Shown here one piece after another: positions 52,243-61,689 of a stretch of DNA of 64,000 nt (its first letter is position 1; each line of letters starts with the position of its first letter). Source of the DNA: Cryobacterium inferilacus (GTDB lineage: Bacteria; Actinomycetota; Actinomycetes; Actinomycetales; Microbacteriaceae); assembly GCF_019599185.1 (NCBI RefSeq), contig NZ_JAIEUL010000008.1, positions 62,001 through 126,000 on the forward strand, read 5' to 3'. A program made the position numbers and the translations under genes. The notes beneath the pieces were generated by a model. That model did no database searches and was not told where the DNA came from. It saw nothing but the letters and a program-made list of their open reading frames with translations.

Positions 52243-53336
52243 TACAGCACCACCACCGAACGCAGCACGTCGCCGGCGGCCATCTTGTCGAACGCCGCCT
52301 CGATCTCGTCGATACGGATGCGCTCGCTCACGAACTCCCCGAGCGGCAGGCGACCCTGCAGATACAGCTCGGTGAGCATCGGGAAGTCCCGCTCCGGCAG
52401 GCAGTCGCCGTACCAGGAGCTCTTGAGCGAGCCGCCGCGACCGAAGACATCGGCGAGCGGGATCTCAAGCATCATCTCGGGGGTCGGCACGCCGACGAGC
52501 ACCACGGTGCCGGCCAGGTCGCGGGCGTAGAACGCCTGCCGCCAGGTCTCGGGGCGACCGACCGCGTCGATGACCACGTCGGCGCCGAAGCCGCCGGTGA
52601 GCGCCTGCACGGCCGCGACCACGCCGTCCTCGTCGAGGTCAGCGGAGTCGATGGTGTGGGTGGCGCCGAATTCGGTGGCCTTAACCAGCTTCTTGGCGTC
52701 ACGGTCGATGGCGATGATGGTGCTCGCGCCGGCGAGCTTGGCGCCCACCACGGCCGCGTCACCCACGCCGCCACAGCCGATCACGGCCACCGAGTCGCCC
52801 GCGCTGACGTTGCCGGTGTTCATGGCTGCGCCGATGCCGGCCATGATCCCGCAGCCGAGCAGTCCGACCGCGGCCGGGTCGGCGTCCGGGTTCACCTTGG
52901 TGCACTGACGTTCGTGCACGAGGGTCTTCTCGGCGAACGCGCCGATGCCCAGCGCCGGGCTGAGCTCGGTGCCGTCGACCAGGGTCATCTTCTGGCTGGC
53001 GTTGAAGGTGTTGAAGCAATACCAGGGTTCTGCGCGCTTGCAGGCGCGGCAGTCGCCGCAGACGGCGCGCCAGTTGAGTACGACGAAGTCGCCGACGGCG
53101 ACGTGGGTGACGCCGTCACCGATCACGCTCACCCGGCCGGCGGCCTCGTGGCCGAGCAGGAACGGGAAGTCGTCGTTGATGCCGCCCTCCTTGTAGTGGA
53201 AGTCGGTGTGGCAGACGCCGCAGGTGTCGATGTCGACGATGACGTCGCCGGGTCCTGGATCGGGGATGACGATCTCGGTGAGCTCGACGGGAGCCCCCTT
53301 CGAACGGGCGATTGCGCCTGTGACGGTGATGGGCAT
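52242..53336 (-). CDS. S-(hydroxymethyl)mycothiol dehydrogenase (364 aa)
   Basis: A class III-type zinc alcohol dehydrogenase: catalytic Zn site in [16 protein letters not shown] and GHEAAG, structural Zn Cys cluster in [15 protein letters not shown], and NAD site [10 protein letters not shown]. It oxidises the formaldehyde-mycothiol adduct. GAGGAG precedes the ATG at 53336. Presence of this enzyme implies mycothiol as the main thiol and so an actinobacterium. Coupled to the MBL-fold gene downstream. Confidence 0.92.
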   Translation of the reverse strand: MPITVTGAIARSKGAPVELTEIVIPDPGPGDVIVDIDTCGVCHTDFHYKEGGINDDFPFLLGHEAAGRVSVIGDGVTHVAVGDFVVLNWRAVCGDCRACKRAEPWYCFNTFNASQKMTLVDGTELSPALGIGAFAEKTLVHERQCTKVNPDADPAAVGLLGCGIMAGIGAAMNTGNVSAGDSVAVIGCGGVGDAAVVGAKLAGASTIIAIDRDAKKLVKATEFGATHTIDSADLDEDGVVAAVQALTGGFGADVVIDAVGRPETWRQAFYARDLAGTVVLVGVPTPEMMLEIPLADVFGRGGSLKSSWYGDCLPERDFPMLTELYLQGRLPLGEFVSERIRIDEIEAAFDKMAAGDVLRSVVVL

Positions 53337-53435
53337 GGAGCTCCTCGTGAGTGGCCGGGGCAGCCGATATCGGCAGGGTACCAACCTAGCGAAGCATCCT
53401 GACCGGGTGCTGGCGGCACTCGGCGACGCGGATGC

Positions 53436-54467
53436 TCACCGTGTCGCGCCTGCCCAGTCCAACAGCTTCTCGACCGGCCAGGTGGTGACGATGCGCTCAG
53501 CGGGCACTCCCGCGGCGGCGGCCCGTTCGGCCCCGTAGGCCAGGAAGTCGAGGTGGCCTGGCGCGTGCGCATCCGTGTCGATGCTGAACAGGCAGCCCGC
53601 GTCCAGGGCCAGCCGGATCAGCTCGTCCGGCGGGTCCTGACGTTCCGGCCGGGAATTGATCTCGACCGCGACGGCGTGTTCGGCACAGGCCGCGAACACC
53701 TTCCGGGCATCGAAGGTCGACGGCGGTCGGGTGCCGCGGGATCCGCTGAGCAACCGCCCGGTGCAGTGGCCGAGGATGTTGGTGTGCGGGGCGCGGATGC
53801 CGGCGAGCATCCGCCTGGTCATGCTGAGCGAGTCCGCGCGCAGCTTGGAGTGCACGCTGGCGACGACGATGTCGAGCCGGGCGAGCAGCTCCGGGGTCTG
53901 ATCGAGGCTGCCGTCTTCGAGGATGTCGACCTCGATCCCGGTGAGCAGCCGTGCGCGGCCGCCGGCATCGGCGGCGGCGCCGTTGAGATCGGCCACAACC
54001 TCAAGCTGTTCGGCCAACCGTTCGGCATCGAGCCCGCTCGCGACGGTGAGGTTGGGGGAATGGTCGGTGATCGCCTGGTAGTCCCTGCCCAGGGCGGTGG
54101 CGGCGGCGCGCATCAGCTCGATGCTGGTGGTGCCGTCCGACCAGTCGCTGTGGGCATGCAGGTCGCCGTGGAGGAGGGCGAGCAGGTCGTGGCCGCCGGA
54201 GCTGAGCGGTTCGGCGCCGCGCTGCCTGAGGTTCTCCAGGTAGTCGGGTACGACGCCGTCCACGGCCTGCCCGATCACCTCGGCGGAGCGGCCGCCGATG
54301 CCCTTCAGACTGGTCAGTCGCCCGGTGCGCGCCCGATCGGCCAGCTCGGCCGCCGGTAGCGACTGGACGATGCCAGCCGCCCTCCGAAATGCCTGCACCT
54401 TGAACGCCGGCGCGAGTTCGCGTTCCAGCCAGAAGGCGATCTCGTTGAGGGCGTCGACGGCATCCAT
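53436..54467 (-). CDS. PHP-domain protein with PolX-like N-terminus (343 aa)
   Basis: The N-terminal 75 residues resemble the HhH part of family X DNA polymerases (FRRAAGIVQSLP, LKGIGGRSAEVIG). The rest is a PHP domain with GDLHAHSDWSDG, AITDHS, GIEVDIL, ASVHS, LGHCTGR, EINSRPE and DTDAHA, giving a trinuclear metal site. The PolX catalytic palm domain is absent between the two. It could be a repair phosphatase or nuclease. The gap before the mycothiol dehydrogenase gene is 99 nt. Confidence 0.85.
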   Translation of the reverse strand: MDAVDALNEIAFWLERELAPAFKVQAFRRAAGIVQSLPAAELADRARTGRLTSLKGIGGRSAEVIGQAVDGVVPDYLENLRQRGAEPLSSGGHDLLALLHGDLHAHSDWSDGTTSIELMRAAATALGRDYQAITDHSPNLTVASGLDAERLAEQLEVVADLNGAAADAGGRARLLTGIEVDILEDGSLDQTPELLARLDIVVASVHSKLRADSLSMTRRMLAGIRAPHTNILGHCTGRLLSGSRGTRPPSTFDARKVFAACAEHAVAVEINSRPERQDPPDELIRLALDAGCLFSIDTDAHAPGHLDFLAYGAERAAAAGVPAERIVTTWPVEKLLDWAGATR

Positions 54468-54524
54468 GCAGCCATCATCGGCCCGAACCGGCTGTGCGCG
54501 CGAGTGCGGGTCGGCGAGCTGCCG

Positions 54525-54845
54525 TCAGGCGACCTCGAAGTGGGCCACGATCAGCTCGCGGTCGATCAGGAAGGTGTCATCTTCCGGGTAGAACACGGCG
54601 AGCTCGATGTCATCACCGGCGAAGGCTGCGATGTGTGTGTACGAGCGCCAGAACGAGACCGTGCGCACCTCGCAGCGGCCGTCGGGCAGATCACGGAAGA
54701 CGGTGACCGCACCCAGGTTGCCCGGTGTGGACCGGTAGTCCGCCAGGCCGGTGCGTTCGAGGTAACTGGCGTATGCGGCGCGGGCTTCCGGCCGGATCCA
54801 GCCGGTCCAGCTGCGCATCACGCTTCCGGCGGGTACGTCCAACAT
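54525..54845 (-). CDS. Small ABM-like (ferredoxin-fold) protein (106 aa)
   Basis: Short alpha/beta protein: MRSWTGWIRPEARAAYASYLERTG, AVTVFRDLPDGRCEVRTVSFWRSYTHIAAFAGDD and AVFYPEDDTFLIDRE. This resembles dimeric alpha-beta barrel (antibiotic biosynthesis monooxygenase-like) proteins. AGAGG lies 5 nt from the ATG at 54845. Activity is unknown. Confidence 0.65.
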   Translation of the reverse strand: MLDVPAGSVMRSWTGWIRPEARAAYASYLERTGLADYRSTPGNLGAVTVFRDLPDGRCEVRTVSFWRSYTHIAAFAGDDIELAVFYPEDDTFLIDRELIVAHFEVA

Positions 54846-55004
54846 GATGACCTCTTCCCTCCGGCACGATCGCTCAGCGTAGATCCGCACGGCCGGTTAT
54901 CGCCATGCTGGCATCGACCCGCCCGGGTGCCAACGGGTGCGCGCCACCCCCGAATGGCCGGATGCGGCCGGCCGCTCCGAGCGGGTCGGTGGCAGAATGG
55001 CCCG

Positions 55005-55601
55005 ATGACACTGCATCTCACCGGCGATGCCGCCGCCGATACCCTGCTCAGCGACGACCCCTTCGCCCTACTTCTCGGCATGCTGCTCGACCAGCAGATC
55101 GCGATGGAGACCGCGTTCGCCGGTCCGGCCAAGATCCGCGACCGGATCGGCAATCTCGAACCCAGAACCCTCGCCGACTACGATCCGGACGCTCTGGTGG
55201 AGGTTTTCCGACAGACCCCGGCGGTGCACAGGTACCCGGGCTCGATGGCCGGTCGAGTGCAGACCCTCGCCGGTGTCGTCGCCGACGACTGGAACGGTGA
55301 CGCGGCCGCGATCTGGACCGCCGACGATCCCGACGGTGCCGAGGTGCTGCGCCGGCTCAAGGCCCTGCCCGGGTTCGGGGAGCAGAAGGCCAAGATCTTC
55401 CTCGCCCTGCTCGGCAAGCGGCTCGGGGTGTCTGCGGCGGGCTGGCGCGAGGCATCCGCCCCCTACGGCGAAGAGGGCTCGCATCGGTCGGTGGCCGACA
55501 TCGTCGACCCAGAATCGCTCGCCAGGGTGCGGGAGAGCAAGCGGGCGGCGAAGGCGACGGCCAAGGAGACGGCCGCCGGCTCGACCAAGAAATCCCGCTA
55601 G
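55005..55601 (+). CDS. HhH-GPD-type base-excision DNA repair protein (198 aa)
   Basis: The helix-hairpin-helix LPGFGEQKAKIFLALLGKR follows a glycosylase-like helical domain that starts with FALLLGMLLDQQIAMETAF. A basic Lys/Ala tail with KSKR-type ends the protein, probably binding DNA. This small actinobacterial family is annotated as base-excision repair; its substrate is not established. The catalytic Lys or Asp of the GPD loop cannot be placed surely. Confidence 0.85.
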   Translation: MTLHLTGDAAADTLLSDDPFALLLGMLLDQQIAMETAFAGPAKIRDRIGNLEPRTLADYDPDALVEVFRQTPAVHRYPGSMAGRVQTLAGVVADDWNGDAAAIWTADDPDGAEVLRRLKALPGFGEQKAKIFLALLGKRLGVSAAGWREASAPYGEEGSHRSVADIVDPESLARVRESKRAAKATAKETAAGSTKKSR

Positions 55602-55652
55602 GCCAGGCCGGTTCGCCCGGTGCGGCGGTGAGTCGACCGGGCCAGTTGGCGG

Positions 55653-56498
55653 TCAGGCCAGTTCGTCGCGACGGATGTGCGCGACGCTGGCGTGCTCCAC
55701 CGCCCAGTCCAACGCGTAGTCGGCCACTGCCTCCCAGCCGGGTTCGCCGCAGGTCCAGTGTGAGCGGCCAGGGAACTCGTGGTAGTCGGTGATCGCCGTG
55801 GACTTGCCGTAGTGCTCGGCGTTGGACCGGTTCACCGAGGGCGGCATGATGTGGTCGTCGCCGCCGGCGATGAAGAGCAACGGTGCCCGGTCGCTCTGGG
55901 AGTAGTCCACCCAGGTTTCCTGCTTGCCCGGCTTGAAGTTCGCGATCAACCCGTACGCCCAGACCCAGTTGCCCGGTGCGGGGATGTGGTAGCGCTGGTA
56001 GACGGCGTCGGAGTCCTCGCGGCTGAGGGTGTTGGCGAAGACGTAGTGGAACTGCTCGGCCGTGTAGCCGACGGCCCGGTGGTAGTTCGCCGGGTTGGAC
56101 AGGATCGGGAAGAACGATCGGATCTGCGACGGCGGCGTGACCCGCACACCCTCCGTCGGTGCCGAATTGATGGCCACGGACGCCGCACCGAGCCCGCGGG
56201 CGGTGAGGAGCTGGGTCAGGGTGCCGCCGAAGGAATGGCCCATGATGATGGGCGGGGTGTCGAGCGACTCGATCACCGCGGCGAGGTGGTCGACTGTCTC
56301 TGGCACGGTGAGGTCAGCGATCAGGTCGGGGTTGTCCCGCAGGGCCTCGACCTCCATCTCGAAGCCGGGATAGCCGGGGGTGAGTACCCGATAGCCCTTG
56401 GCCTCGTAGTAGGGAACCCACTGTTCCCAGCTGCGTGGCGTCATCCAGAGTCCGTGGATGAGAACGATGGTGTCGGGGGTTAGCGTGTCGTGGGTCAC
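55653..56498 (-). CDS. Alpha/beta hydrolase (281 aa)
   Basis: The nucleophile elbow is MGHSFGGTL (Ser), the acid is probably in FIAGGDDHIMP and the His in PGRSHWTCGE. LIHGLWMTPRSW gives the oxyanion-hole HG motif. The family acts on esters or similar substrates; specificity cannot be read. GTG start with GGAAGGG nearby. Confidence 0.87.
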   Translation of the reverse strand: MTHDTLTPDTIVLIHGLWMTPRSWEQWVPYYEAKGYRVLTPGYPGFEMEVEALRDNPDLIADLTVPETVDHLAAVIESLDTPPIIMGHSFGGTLTQLLTARGLGAASVAINSAPTEGVRVTPPSQIRSFFPILSNPANYHRAVGYTAEQFHYVFANTLSREDSDAVYQRYHIPAPGNWVWAYGLIANFKPGKQETWVDYSQSDRAPLLFIAGGDDHIMPPSVNRSNAEHYGKSTAITDYHEFPGRSHWTCGEPGWEAVADYALDWAVEHASVAHIRRDELA

Positions 56499-56699
56499 AA
56501 TGGTCCCTTCCGCTTCGTGGTGGTGGCCGCTGTGTCGTGGTGGGGCGTGGGGCGGATCGATGAGGACGAGGGCACAGATGCGCCGAATCTAACCCGCTAC
56601 CCGCGCCCAGACAACCCCGGAGGTCGGCCGGCGATGGCACCCCGAGCGGGAGAATAGAAGCAGCCGAGTGGCATGGTGTCACCGGTCGAGGAGTGTGCA

Positions 56700-57431
56700 G
56701 TGGGTCCCCATTTCAGCGAGCAGGCATTCGACTTCCTGGAGGAACTCGAGCATCGCAACAACCGCGAGTGGTTCCAGGAGCACAAACCGGTCTATGAGAC
56801 CGAGCTGAAGGCCCCCATGCTCGAGGTCATCGAGGCGATCAACGCCGGGCTGAGCGATATCGCGCCGGACTATGTGCGTCCGCCGGCCAAGGCGATGCTG
56901 CGGATCTACCGCGACGTGAGGTTCTCCAACGACAAGACCCCGTACAAGACCCATCTCGCCGCGAGTTGGCCGCGTCAGGGTCTGGAAAAGGCCGGTGGCG
57001 CCGGGTTCTTCCTGCAGGTGGGGGTGCACGGCGTGATGGTGGCCGGCGGTGCGTACTCGCCGGGCCCGGCGCAGTTGCGGGCCATTCGGGAGTACCTGCT
57101 CGAGCACCACGCCGAGGTGCGCGCGCTGCTCACGGACGCCACGCTGACCGGGCTGGCCGAGCCATTCGACGGGCGTCCGTTGCTGCGTGCGCCGCGGGGC
57201 TTCGACGCCGAGCATCCGGCCGCCGATCTGCTCCGGGTGCGCAGCTGGGCGCAATTCGCGCTGATGCCGGGGGATGCGGCGCTGAACGCCGACTTCGTCG
57301 ACCGCGTGCTGGAGAGGTTCAGGGCGCTGGCTCCGTTCATCGAGCTGCTCAACGTGGTGCTGGCCGCGGCCACGCCGCTGGCGGTAGAGACGGGGACCGG
57401 GCGCCGGCGGGCCGCGGGGAGCCGTCCGTAG
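56700..57431 (+). CDS. DUF2461 (TIGR02453)-family protein (243 aa)
   Basis: Starts GPHFSEQAFDFLEELEHRNNREWFQEHKPVYE, the typical DUF2461 opening, and has YRDVRFSNDKTPYKTHLAASW and the later GGAYSPGPAQLRAIREYL. GTG at 56700 is preferred because GAGGAG lies 6 nt upstream; ATG at 56673 is the longer option. Function of the family is not settled. Confidence 0.88.
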   Translation: MGPHFSEQAFDFLEELEHRNNREWFQEHKPVYETELKAPMLEVIEAINAGLSDIAPDYVRPPAKAMLRIYRDVRFSNDKTPYKTHLAASWPRQGLEKAGGAGFFLQVGVHGVMVAGGAYSPGPAQLRAIREYLLEHHAEVRALLTDATLTGLAEPFDGRPLLRAPRGFDAEHPAADLLRVRSWAQFALMPGDAALNADFVDRVLERFRALAPFIELLNVVLAAATPLAVETGTGRRRAAGSRP

Positions 57432-57539
57432 CGGGCGAAGCCGACCATGCCGTAGGCCCTGGCCGTCCGAAGTGCGCGAGAATGGGCTCAAGAGCGGGCT
57501 CGGCCGAATCGGTCCAACGGGCCCTCGAAGGAGAAGTCA

Positions 57540-57848
57540 ATGGATGACCCTCGTGCCAAAATGGCGGGCAACCGCCTGCTCTCTCTGGGCGCACCGCAGG
57601 CCGACTGGACCAAGGCGCCCGGTCGGGTGCCCGGCTTCTGGATTTCGCTGCTCGGCCTGATGCTGGCCGTGCTGTTTCCGGTGCCGGCGCTGGTCGTGGC
57701 CGCCGTCGGCCTGATGTTCACGCTGCAGGCCCGCCGGGTCATTCCCGCCGGCGCGGTGGGAAGCGGTCTCTGCCTGGCCGCCCTCGTGCTGTCCGGGGTC
57801 ACTCTGGCGGTGGTGGTGCTGCGCATCGTGCTGTCGATCGTGCTCTGA
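57540..57848 (+). CDS. Small two-helix membrane protein (102 aa)
   Basis: Two hydrophobic segments (FWISLLGLMLAVLFPVPALVVAAVGLMF and AVGSGLCLAALVLSGVTLAVVVLRIVL) are separated by QARRVIP. The N-terminal 35 residues are soluble and include PQADWTKAPGRVPG. GGAG precedes the ATG. No family is recognised. Confidence 0.65.
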   Translation: MDDPRAKMAGNRLLSLGAPQADWTKAPGRVPGFWISLLGLMLAVLFPVPALVVAAVGLMFTLQARRVIPAGAVGSGLCLAALVLSGVTLAVVVLRIVLSIVL

Positions 57849-57877
57849 CCCGCGGCTGGCGATCGCGGAGGAGGGTG

Positions 57878-58621
57878 ATGTCTCATCCAACATCGCCGGC
57901 GGCGGCGCGACGGGAGCAGCGTGCGGGTCTCGCCGGAGTGATCGGCGCGGTGCTCTTCGTGCTGGCGGGGGCGGCTGGTTTTGTGCTGGAGACGACGGCA
58001 CGTACCGAGGGTATGGACGACGGCGACAATCCAGCCGAGGGCCTGGCGCTGTTTGCCGTGAACCCGAGCGCGTACTCGTTGTCCGGCTTGGCCCTCTCCA
58101 CGTCGGCCATTGCCCTGCTGCTGCTGCTGGTGCTCACGGTGGCCGAGACGGCTCTGCGCTCGGCACGGCCGCTGTACGCCCGCTTCGTCACGGGCCTCGG
58201 GCTGATCTCGGTGGTGCTGTTCTTCCTGGCCGGGGTGATCCGGCTGCAGGCTCCGGGCACGGTGACCCACATCGCCAGCCTCGACCGTGACTGGGGGCTC
58301 GCCGCCTACCTTGCGGTGCAGATGTCAGGCACGCAGGGGGCGTTGTCCGCCGCGATCTTCGCCTGTGCGCTCTGGAGCACCGGGCTGTGCGTCGCGTCCG
58401 CCCGGCCCAGGTCGCTGCCCGTGGCCGTGCTTGTTCTCGGCGTGCTGCCCGCCCTGGTGGTACTCCTGCCGCTGGGCGCGCTGGTGGGTCGTCTGGCCGG
58501 ACAATCGATTGCCGATCTGGTGTACCCGGTCTATCTGGTCGCGATCGTGGTCGGTCTGCCTCTGTTCATGCTCGCGCTCGGCGCGGCCCTGTGGCGGATG
58601 CGACGCCGCCTGGTGGACTGA
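57878..58621 (+). CDS. Hypothetical multi-pass membrane protein (247 aa)
   Basis: About six hydrophobic segments; after the first, a short extracytoplasmic loop contains TTARTEGMDDGDNPAEG. The ATG at 57878 is chosen over the adjacent GTG at 57875 because GGAGGAGG lies upstream. No family is recognised. It follows the small two-helix gene by 29 nt and may be an operon with it. Confidence 0.65.
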   Translation: MSHPTSPAAARREQRAGLAGVIGAVLFVLAGAAGFVLETTARTEGMDDGDNPAEGLALFAVNPSAYSLSGLALSTSAIALLLLLVLTVAETALRSARPLYARFVTGLGLISVVLFFLAGVIRLQAPGTVTHIASLDRDWGLAAYLAVQMSGTQGALSAAIFACALWSTGLCVASARPRSLPVAVLVLGVLPALVVLLPLGALVGRLAGQSIADLVYPVYLVAIVVGLPLFMLALGAALWRMRRRLVD

Positions 58622-58664
58622 CCAGGTCGCGGGCGTCGTATCCGGCCGCGGCTATCGGACGGGG

Positions 58665-60449
58665 CTATCCGGCCTGGCCGCGGGGCGTCTCGGGGGCGGA
58701 ACGGGGCCGGGCGCCGAGACGGCGGAGATAGCCGGCGACTCCGGCCAGATCGGTGCCCCCGGTTCGGAAGCCGACGTAGCCGTCCCAGCGCACGAGGTAC
58801 TGGGCGGTACCGGGGCGTCGACTCGACGTGGCGGCGGCCCGCGGGGCAGCGGACCACCGGGAGCGTGGGGCGTCCGGCCGGTGCTCCACCTCCACCAGGT
58901 GCGCCCAGTTCGCGGCGAACTCGCGCACCCGGGCGGCGGGCCAGTTCCCGGCCGGCCCGCAGAGCAGCAGGCGGAAGACCGGCGGGCGTCGCGCGGGTCC
59001 GTTCGGTGTGCCAGGTCCGTTCGGTGCGCTCGATGGGCGCGGCTCGGCCGGTCGAGTCACGCCGGTCGTTGTGCCCATGCCGGGCTGGGGAAAACGTTGG
59101 CCCGGCCGCGGACCGCCGGCGGGTCGGGGCTGCCCTTCGACAGACAGGGGGCTGCGCCGGTACTGGATGCCCAGCTCGGAGATCAACCGGAAACCGGCCC
59201 GCCGGACCAGCCCACTGCGCAGCACGACCGCCGCCAGCCGGGGTCCGAGGGCCGCCCGCAGGTCGCGCACGAGGGGCACCTGGGCCGTGGCCACCCTGAA
59301 GGCGCGGTCGGTGGTCGCCAGGACCGATCGGGCCACGGGCATCCTCTCGCGCTGGTACGTCTCGAGCAGCGCGGGGCGGGCCTCGCCGCGACACACCAGA
59401 GCGAGCTTCCAGCCCAGGTTCACCGCATCCTGAATGCCCGTGTTCATGCCCTGCGCACCGGCCGGACTGTGGATGTGGGCCGCATCGCCGGCCAGGAACA
59501 CCCGTCCGAGCCGGAACGAGTCGGCGAGGCGGCTGCTGACGGTGAATTCGGCCAGCCAGGCCGGGTCGCGCAGCACGAGCTGCTCCCTGGTGTGGCGGGA
59601 GACGGCCGCCTGCACGAGCGGCAGAGTGATCGGCCCGGCTGGGGTCGATCTCGGCAGTTCCACGAGCACCCGCCAGCTGGCCGGGTGCCCGAGCGGGAAC
59701 ACGAACAGCGGGCCGGACCTGGCCAGGTAGACGTGCACCCGGCCCGGTTCCAACCCGTCGATCTCCACGTCGGCAAGCAAGAACCTCTGCGCGTATGCCC
59801 GGCCGCTGAAATCGATCCCGGCCAGGTGTCGGGTGGTGCTGTGCGCGCCGTCGCAACCCACGAGGTAGCGTGCCCGCACGACGCGGGCCGGTGCTCCGGG
59901 GGACTCGAGCGTAGCGGTGACTCCGGTCGGGTCCTGGGTGAGACCGGTGAGGGTGAGCCCGCGGCGGATGCCCACCCCCGTGCTGGTGAGACGTTCGACG
60001 AGTACGCGTTCGGTGGCGGCCTGGGAGAGAAAGAGCAGGAAGGGGAACCGAGTGTCGCCGAGCGCCGAATCGAACAGGGGGATGGCGTGGGTGCGGCCGG
60101 TGGCGGCGGTGGTGCGCTCGTGCAGGAGCAGGGTGGTGCTCGGGTTGCCCGCGGTGACGAGGTCGTCGGCCAACCGGTTGCGAGCCAGCACCTCGAGGGT
60201 GCGCGCCTGGATTGCCAGTGCGCGGGATTCGTGCGCGGCATCCGCCGCACTGTCGATGAGGCGCGCGGACACCCCGAGGCTGTGCAGTTCGCGGGCGAGG
60301 GTGAGCCCGGTGGGGCCGGCGCCGATGATCAGGACGTCGGTGTCGAAGGCGGCGTCAGCCGTCGAAGCGGTCGGTGCACTTCGCCGCCTGGCCACGGCGT
60401 CACTGTGCGGCTGGTTCGGCCTGGTCGGGGGCGGTGTCCTCGGTGGCAC
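58665..60449 (-). CDS. FAD-dependent aromatic monooxygenase (PheA/TfdB type, 594 aa)
   Basis: FAD-binding VLIIGAGPTGLTLARELHSLG, the DG motif VGCDGAHSTTRHLAG, and the GDAAHIHSPAGAQGMNTGIQDAVNLGWKLA motif show a class A flavin monooxygenase. The C-terminal 190 residues include the thioredoxin-like part (VFRLLLCGPAGNW...YLVRWDGYVGFRTGG) usual for phenol-type enzymes, here with a Pro/Gly-rich insertion. The start is either GTG at 60449 (overlapping the upstream gene by 50 nt) or GTG at 60395. The substrate is unknown. Confidence 0.85.
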   Translation of the reverse strand: MPPRTPPPTRPNQPHSDAVARRRSAPTASTADAAFDTDVLIIGAGPTGLTLARELHSLGVSARLIDSAADAAHESRALAIQARTLEVLARNRLADDLVTAGNPSTTLLLHERTTAATGRTHAIPLFDSALGDTRFPFLLFLSQAATERVLVERLTSTGVGIRRGLTLTGLTQDPTGVTATLESPGAPARVVRARYLVGCDGAHSTTRHLAGIDFSGRAYAQRFLLADVEIDGLEPGRVHVYLARSGPLFVFPLGHPASWRVLVELPRSTPAGPITLPLVQAAVSRHTREQLVLRDPAWLAEFTVSSRLADSFRLGRVFLAGDAAHIHSPAGAQGMNTGIQDAVNLGWKLALVCRGEARPALLETYQRERMPVARSVLATTDRAFRVATAQVPLVRDLRAALGPRLAAVVLRSGLVRRAGFRLISELGIQYRRSPLSVEGQPRPAGGPRPGQRFPQPGMGTTTGVTRPAEPRPSSAPNGPGTPNGPARRPPVFRLLLCGPAGNWPAARVREFAANWAHLVEVEHRPDAPRSRWSAAPRAAATSSRRPGTAQYLVRWDGYVGFRTGGTDLAGVAGYLRRLGARPRSAPETPRGQAG

Positions 60450-60729
60450 TGTCCAGGGGTTCGAGGGGCGAGGAAGCGGGGCCGAACGAGGTCTCCTTCA
60501 CCAGGCGACCCGCGCGGTCCCAGGTGCGCCAGAGACCCACCTGGTTGCCGAGGTCGAACTCTCCGGAGCGCATCAGGGAACCGTCCACGCGGAACCACTC
60601 CCAGTGGCCGTGCAGCTCGCCGTCGAGCTCGAAGCCGCTGGCTCTAACGGAGCCGTCGGCGAACCTGTCGTGCCGGGGGACGAGACGACTCGTGGACGGC
60701 GACGAGGGCGCTGACGGCGGAGTGGGCAT
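60400..60729 (-). CDS. MORN-like (YwqK-type) repeat protein (109 aa)
   Basis: Short protein with repeated G-x-W-x-x-(F/W)-x-x-(D/A)-G-x-L units: GHWEWFRVDGSLMRSGEF and GLWRTWDRAGRLVKETSF. These match MORN-type repeats also found in YwqK-like proteins. The ends are Pro/Ser- and Ala/Glu-rich. It lies between the Lon-N gene and the monooxygenase on the same strand. Function unknown; the antitoxin label used for some homologues is not supported here. Confidence 0.7.
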   Translation of the reverse strand: MPTPPSAPSSPSTSRLVPRHDRFADGSVRASGFELDGELHGHWEWFRVDGSLMRSGEFDLGNQVGLWRTWDRAGRLVKETSFGPASSPLEPLDSATEDTAPDQAEPAAQ

Positions 60730-60804
60730 GCCACCATGCTGCCCCGGAACGGCCGAGCGCTCTAGGTGCGCTGCCGGTGAGTTCGGTCGGCGAGTTCAGG
60801 GCGC

Positions 60805-61590
60805 TTAGTTCCGCGGGTCCTGATCGTCGGGGCCGGCGTCGTCGCTTCCGAACCCGGTGTCGTCGAAGCCGTTCTCGTCGAACGCGGTGTCGTCGAGAGC
60901 TTCAGCGGTGCTCGGTAGCCGGAAGGCGTCTGCCGCCGCCTCGGTGTGGTCGAAGATCGAGCGCAGGAGCCCGGCCATGGTGGTGGACCGCAGCATCGCC
61001 ACCTGATCGAGCGGACCGACAGGAGCGATGCCGGCCAGCTGCCAGGCGGCCTCCACCGGGTCCTCCGACAGGGCGACATCCGCCGACCAGGCGTCGTCGG
61101 TGAATTCACTGGCCAGGGCGAGGGTGCGGCGCACGGTCTGCTCGGCGAGGATGCGCAGGGGTGTGAGGGCGTCATCCCATTCCAGGGCCGGCAGCTCGCG
61201 AACCACAGCCTGCGGGTATGGAGTGTCATCGTTCCACTCGACGACCTCGATTCGCCGGTCTCCCTGGGCGACCAGGCCCACGAAGCCCTCCGGTGCCACC
61301 AGCTCGATGACCTGTGCGACGGTGCCCGTGCTGAACGGATGCTCGCCGCCGCCGACCTCCTGACCGCGTTCGATCAGCACAACCCCGAATTCGGCCGGTT
61401 CGGACTCGAGAATGCGGGCCAGCATCATCAGGTAACGCTGCTCGAAGACCCGCAACTGCAAGGGCATATAGGGAAACAGCACCGAACCGAGCGGGAACAT
61501 CGGCAGGCCGGACGGGTCGGCCTCCGCGCGTGCTCCGGCCGAGCGGTCCGGCGTGCCGGGCTCGTCGGGCGGGCCTTCTCGATTCGACAT
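60805..61590 (-). CDS. Lon N-terminal (LON) domain protein (261 aa)
   Basis: Has PMFPLGSVLFPYMPLQLRVFEQRYLMML and the later GFVGLVAQGDRRIEVVEW strands of the Lon substrate-binding domain but no ATPase or protease part. The C-terminal tail is acidic (DDTAFDENGFDD...). ATG at 61590 is used; the longer frame to 61662 has no ribosome-binding site. Stand-alone LON proteins are widespread with unknown partner proteins. Confidence 0.88.
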   Translation of the reverse strand: MSNREGPPDEPGTPDRSAGARAEADPSGLPMFPLGSVLFPYMPLQLRVFEQRYLMMLARILESEPAEFGVVLIERGQEVGGGEHPFSTGTVAQVIELVAPEGFVGLVAQGDRRIEVVEWNDDTPYPQAVVRELPALEWDDALTPLRILAEQTVRRTLALASEFTDDAWSADVALSEDPVEAAWQLAGIAPVGPLDQVAMLRSTTMAGLLRSIFDHTEAAADAFRLPSTAEALDDTAFDENGFDDTGFGSDDAGPDDQDPRN

Positions 61591-61689
61591 GGTCCCAGCG
61601 AAGCACGCTCCCGCCCGAATACCAAGCGTGGACCGGCACCGACATCCGTCACCGGCGCCCACGGCGATCTGGTGGCCGCCGGCAGTGCT

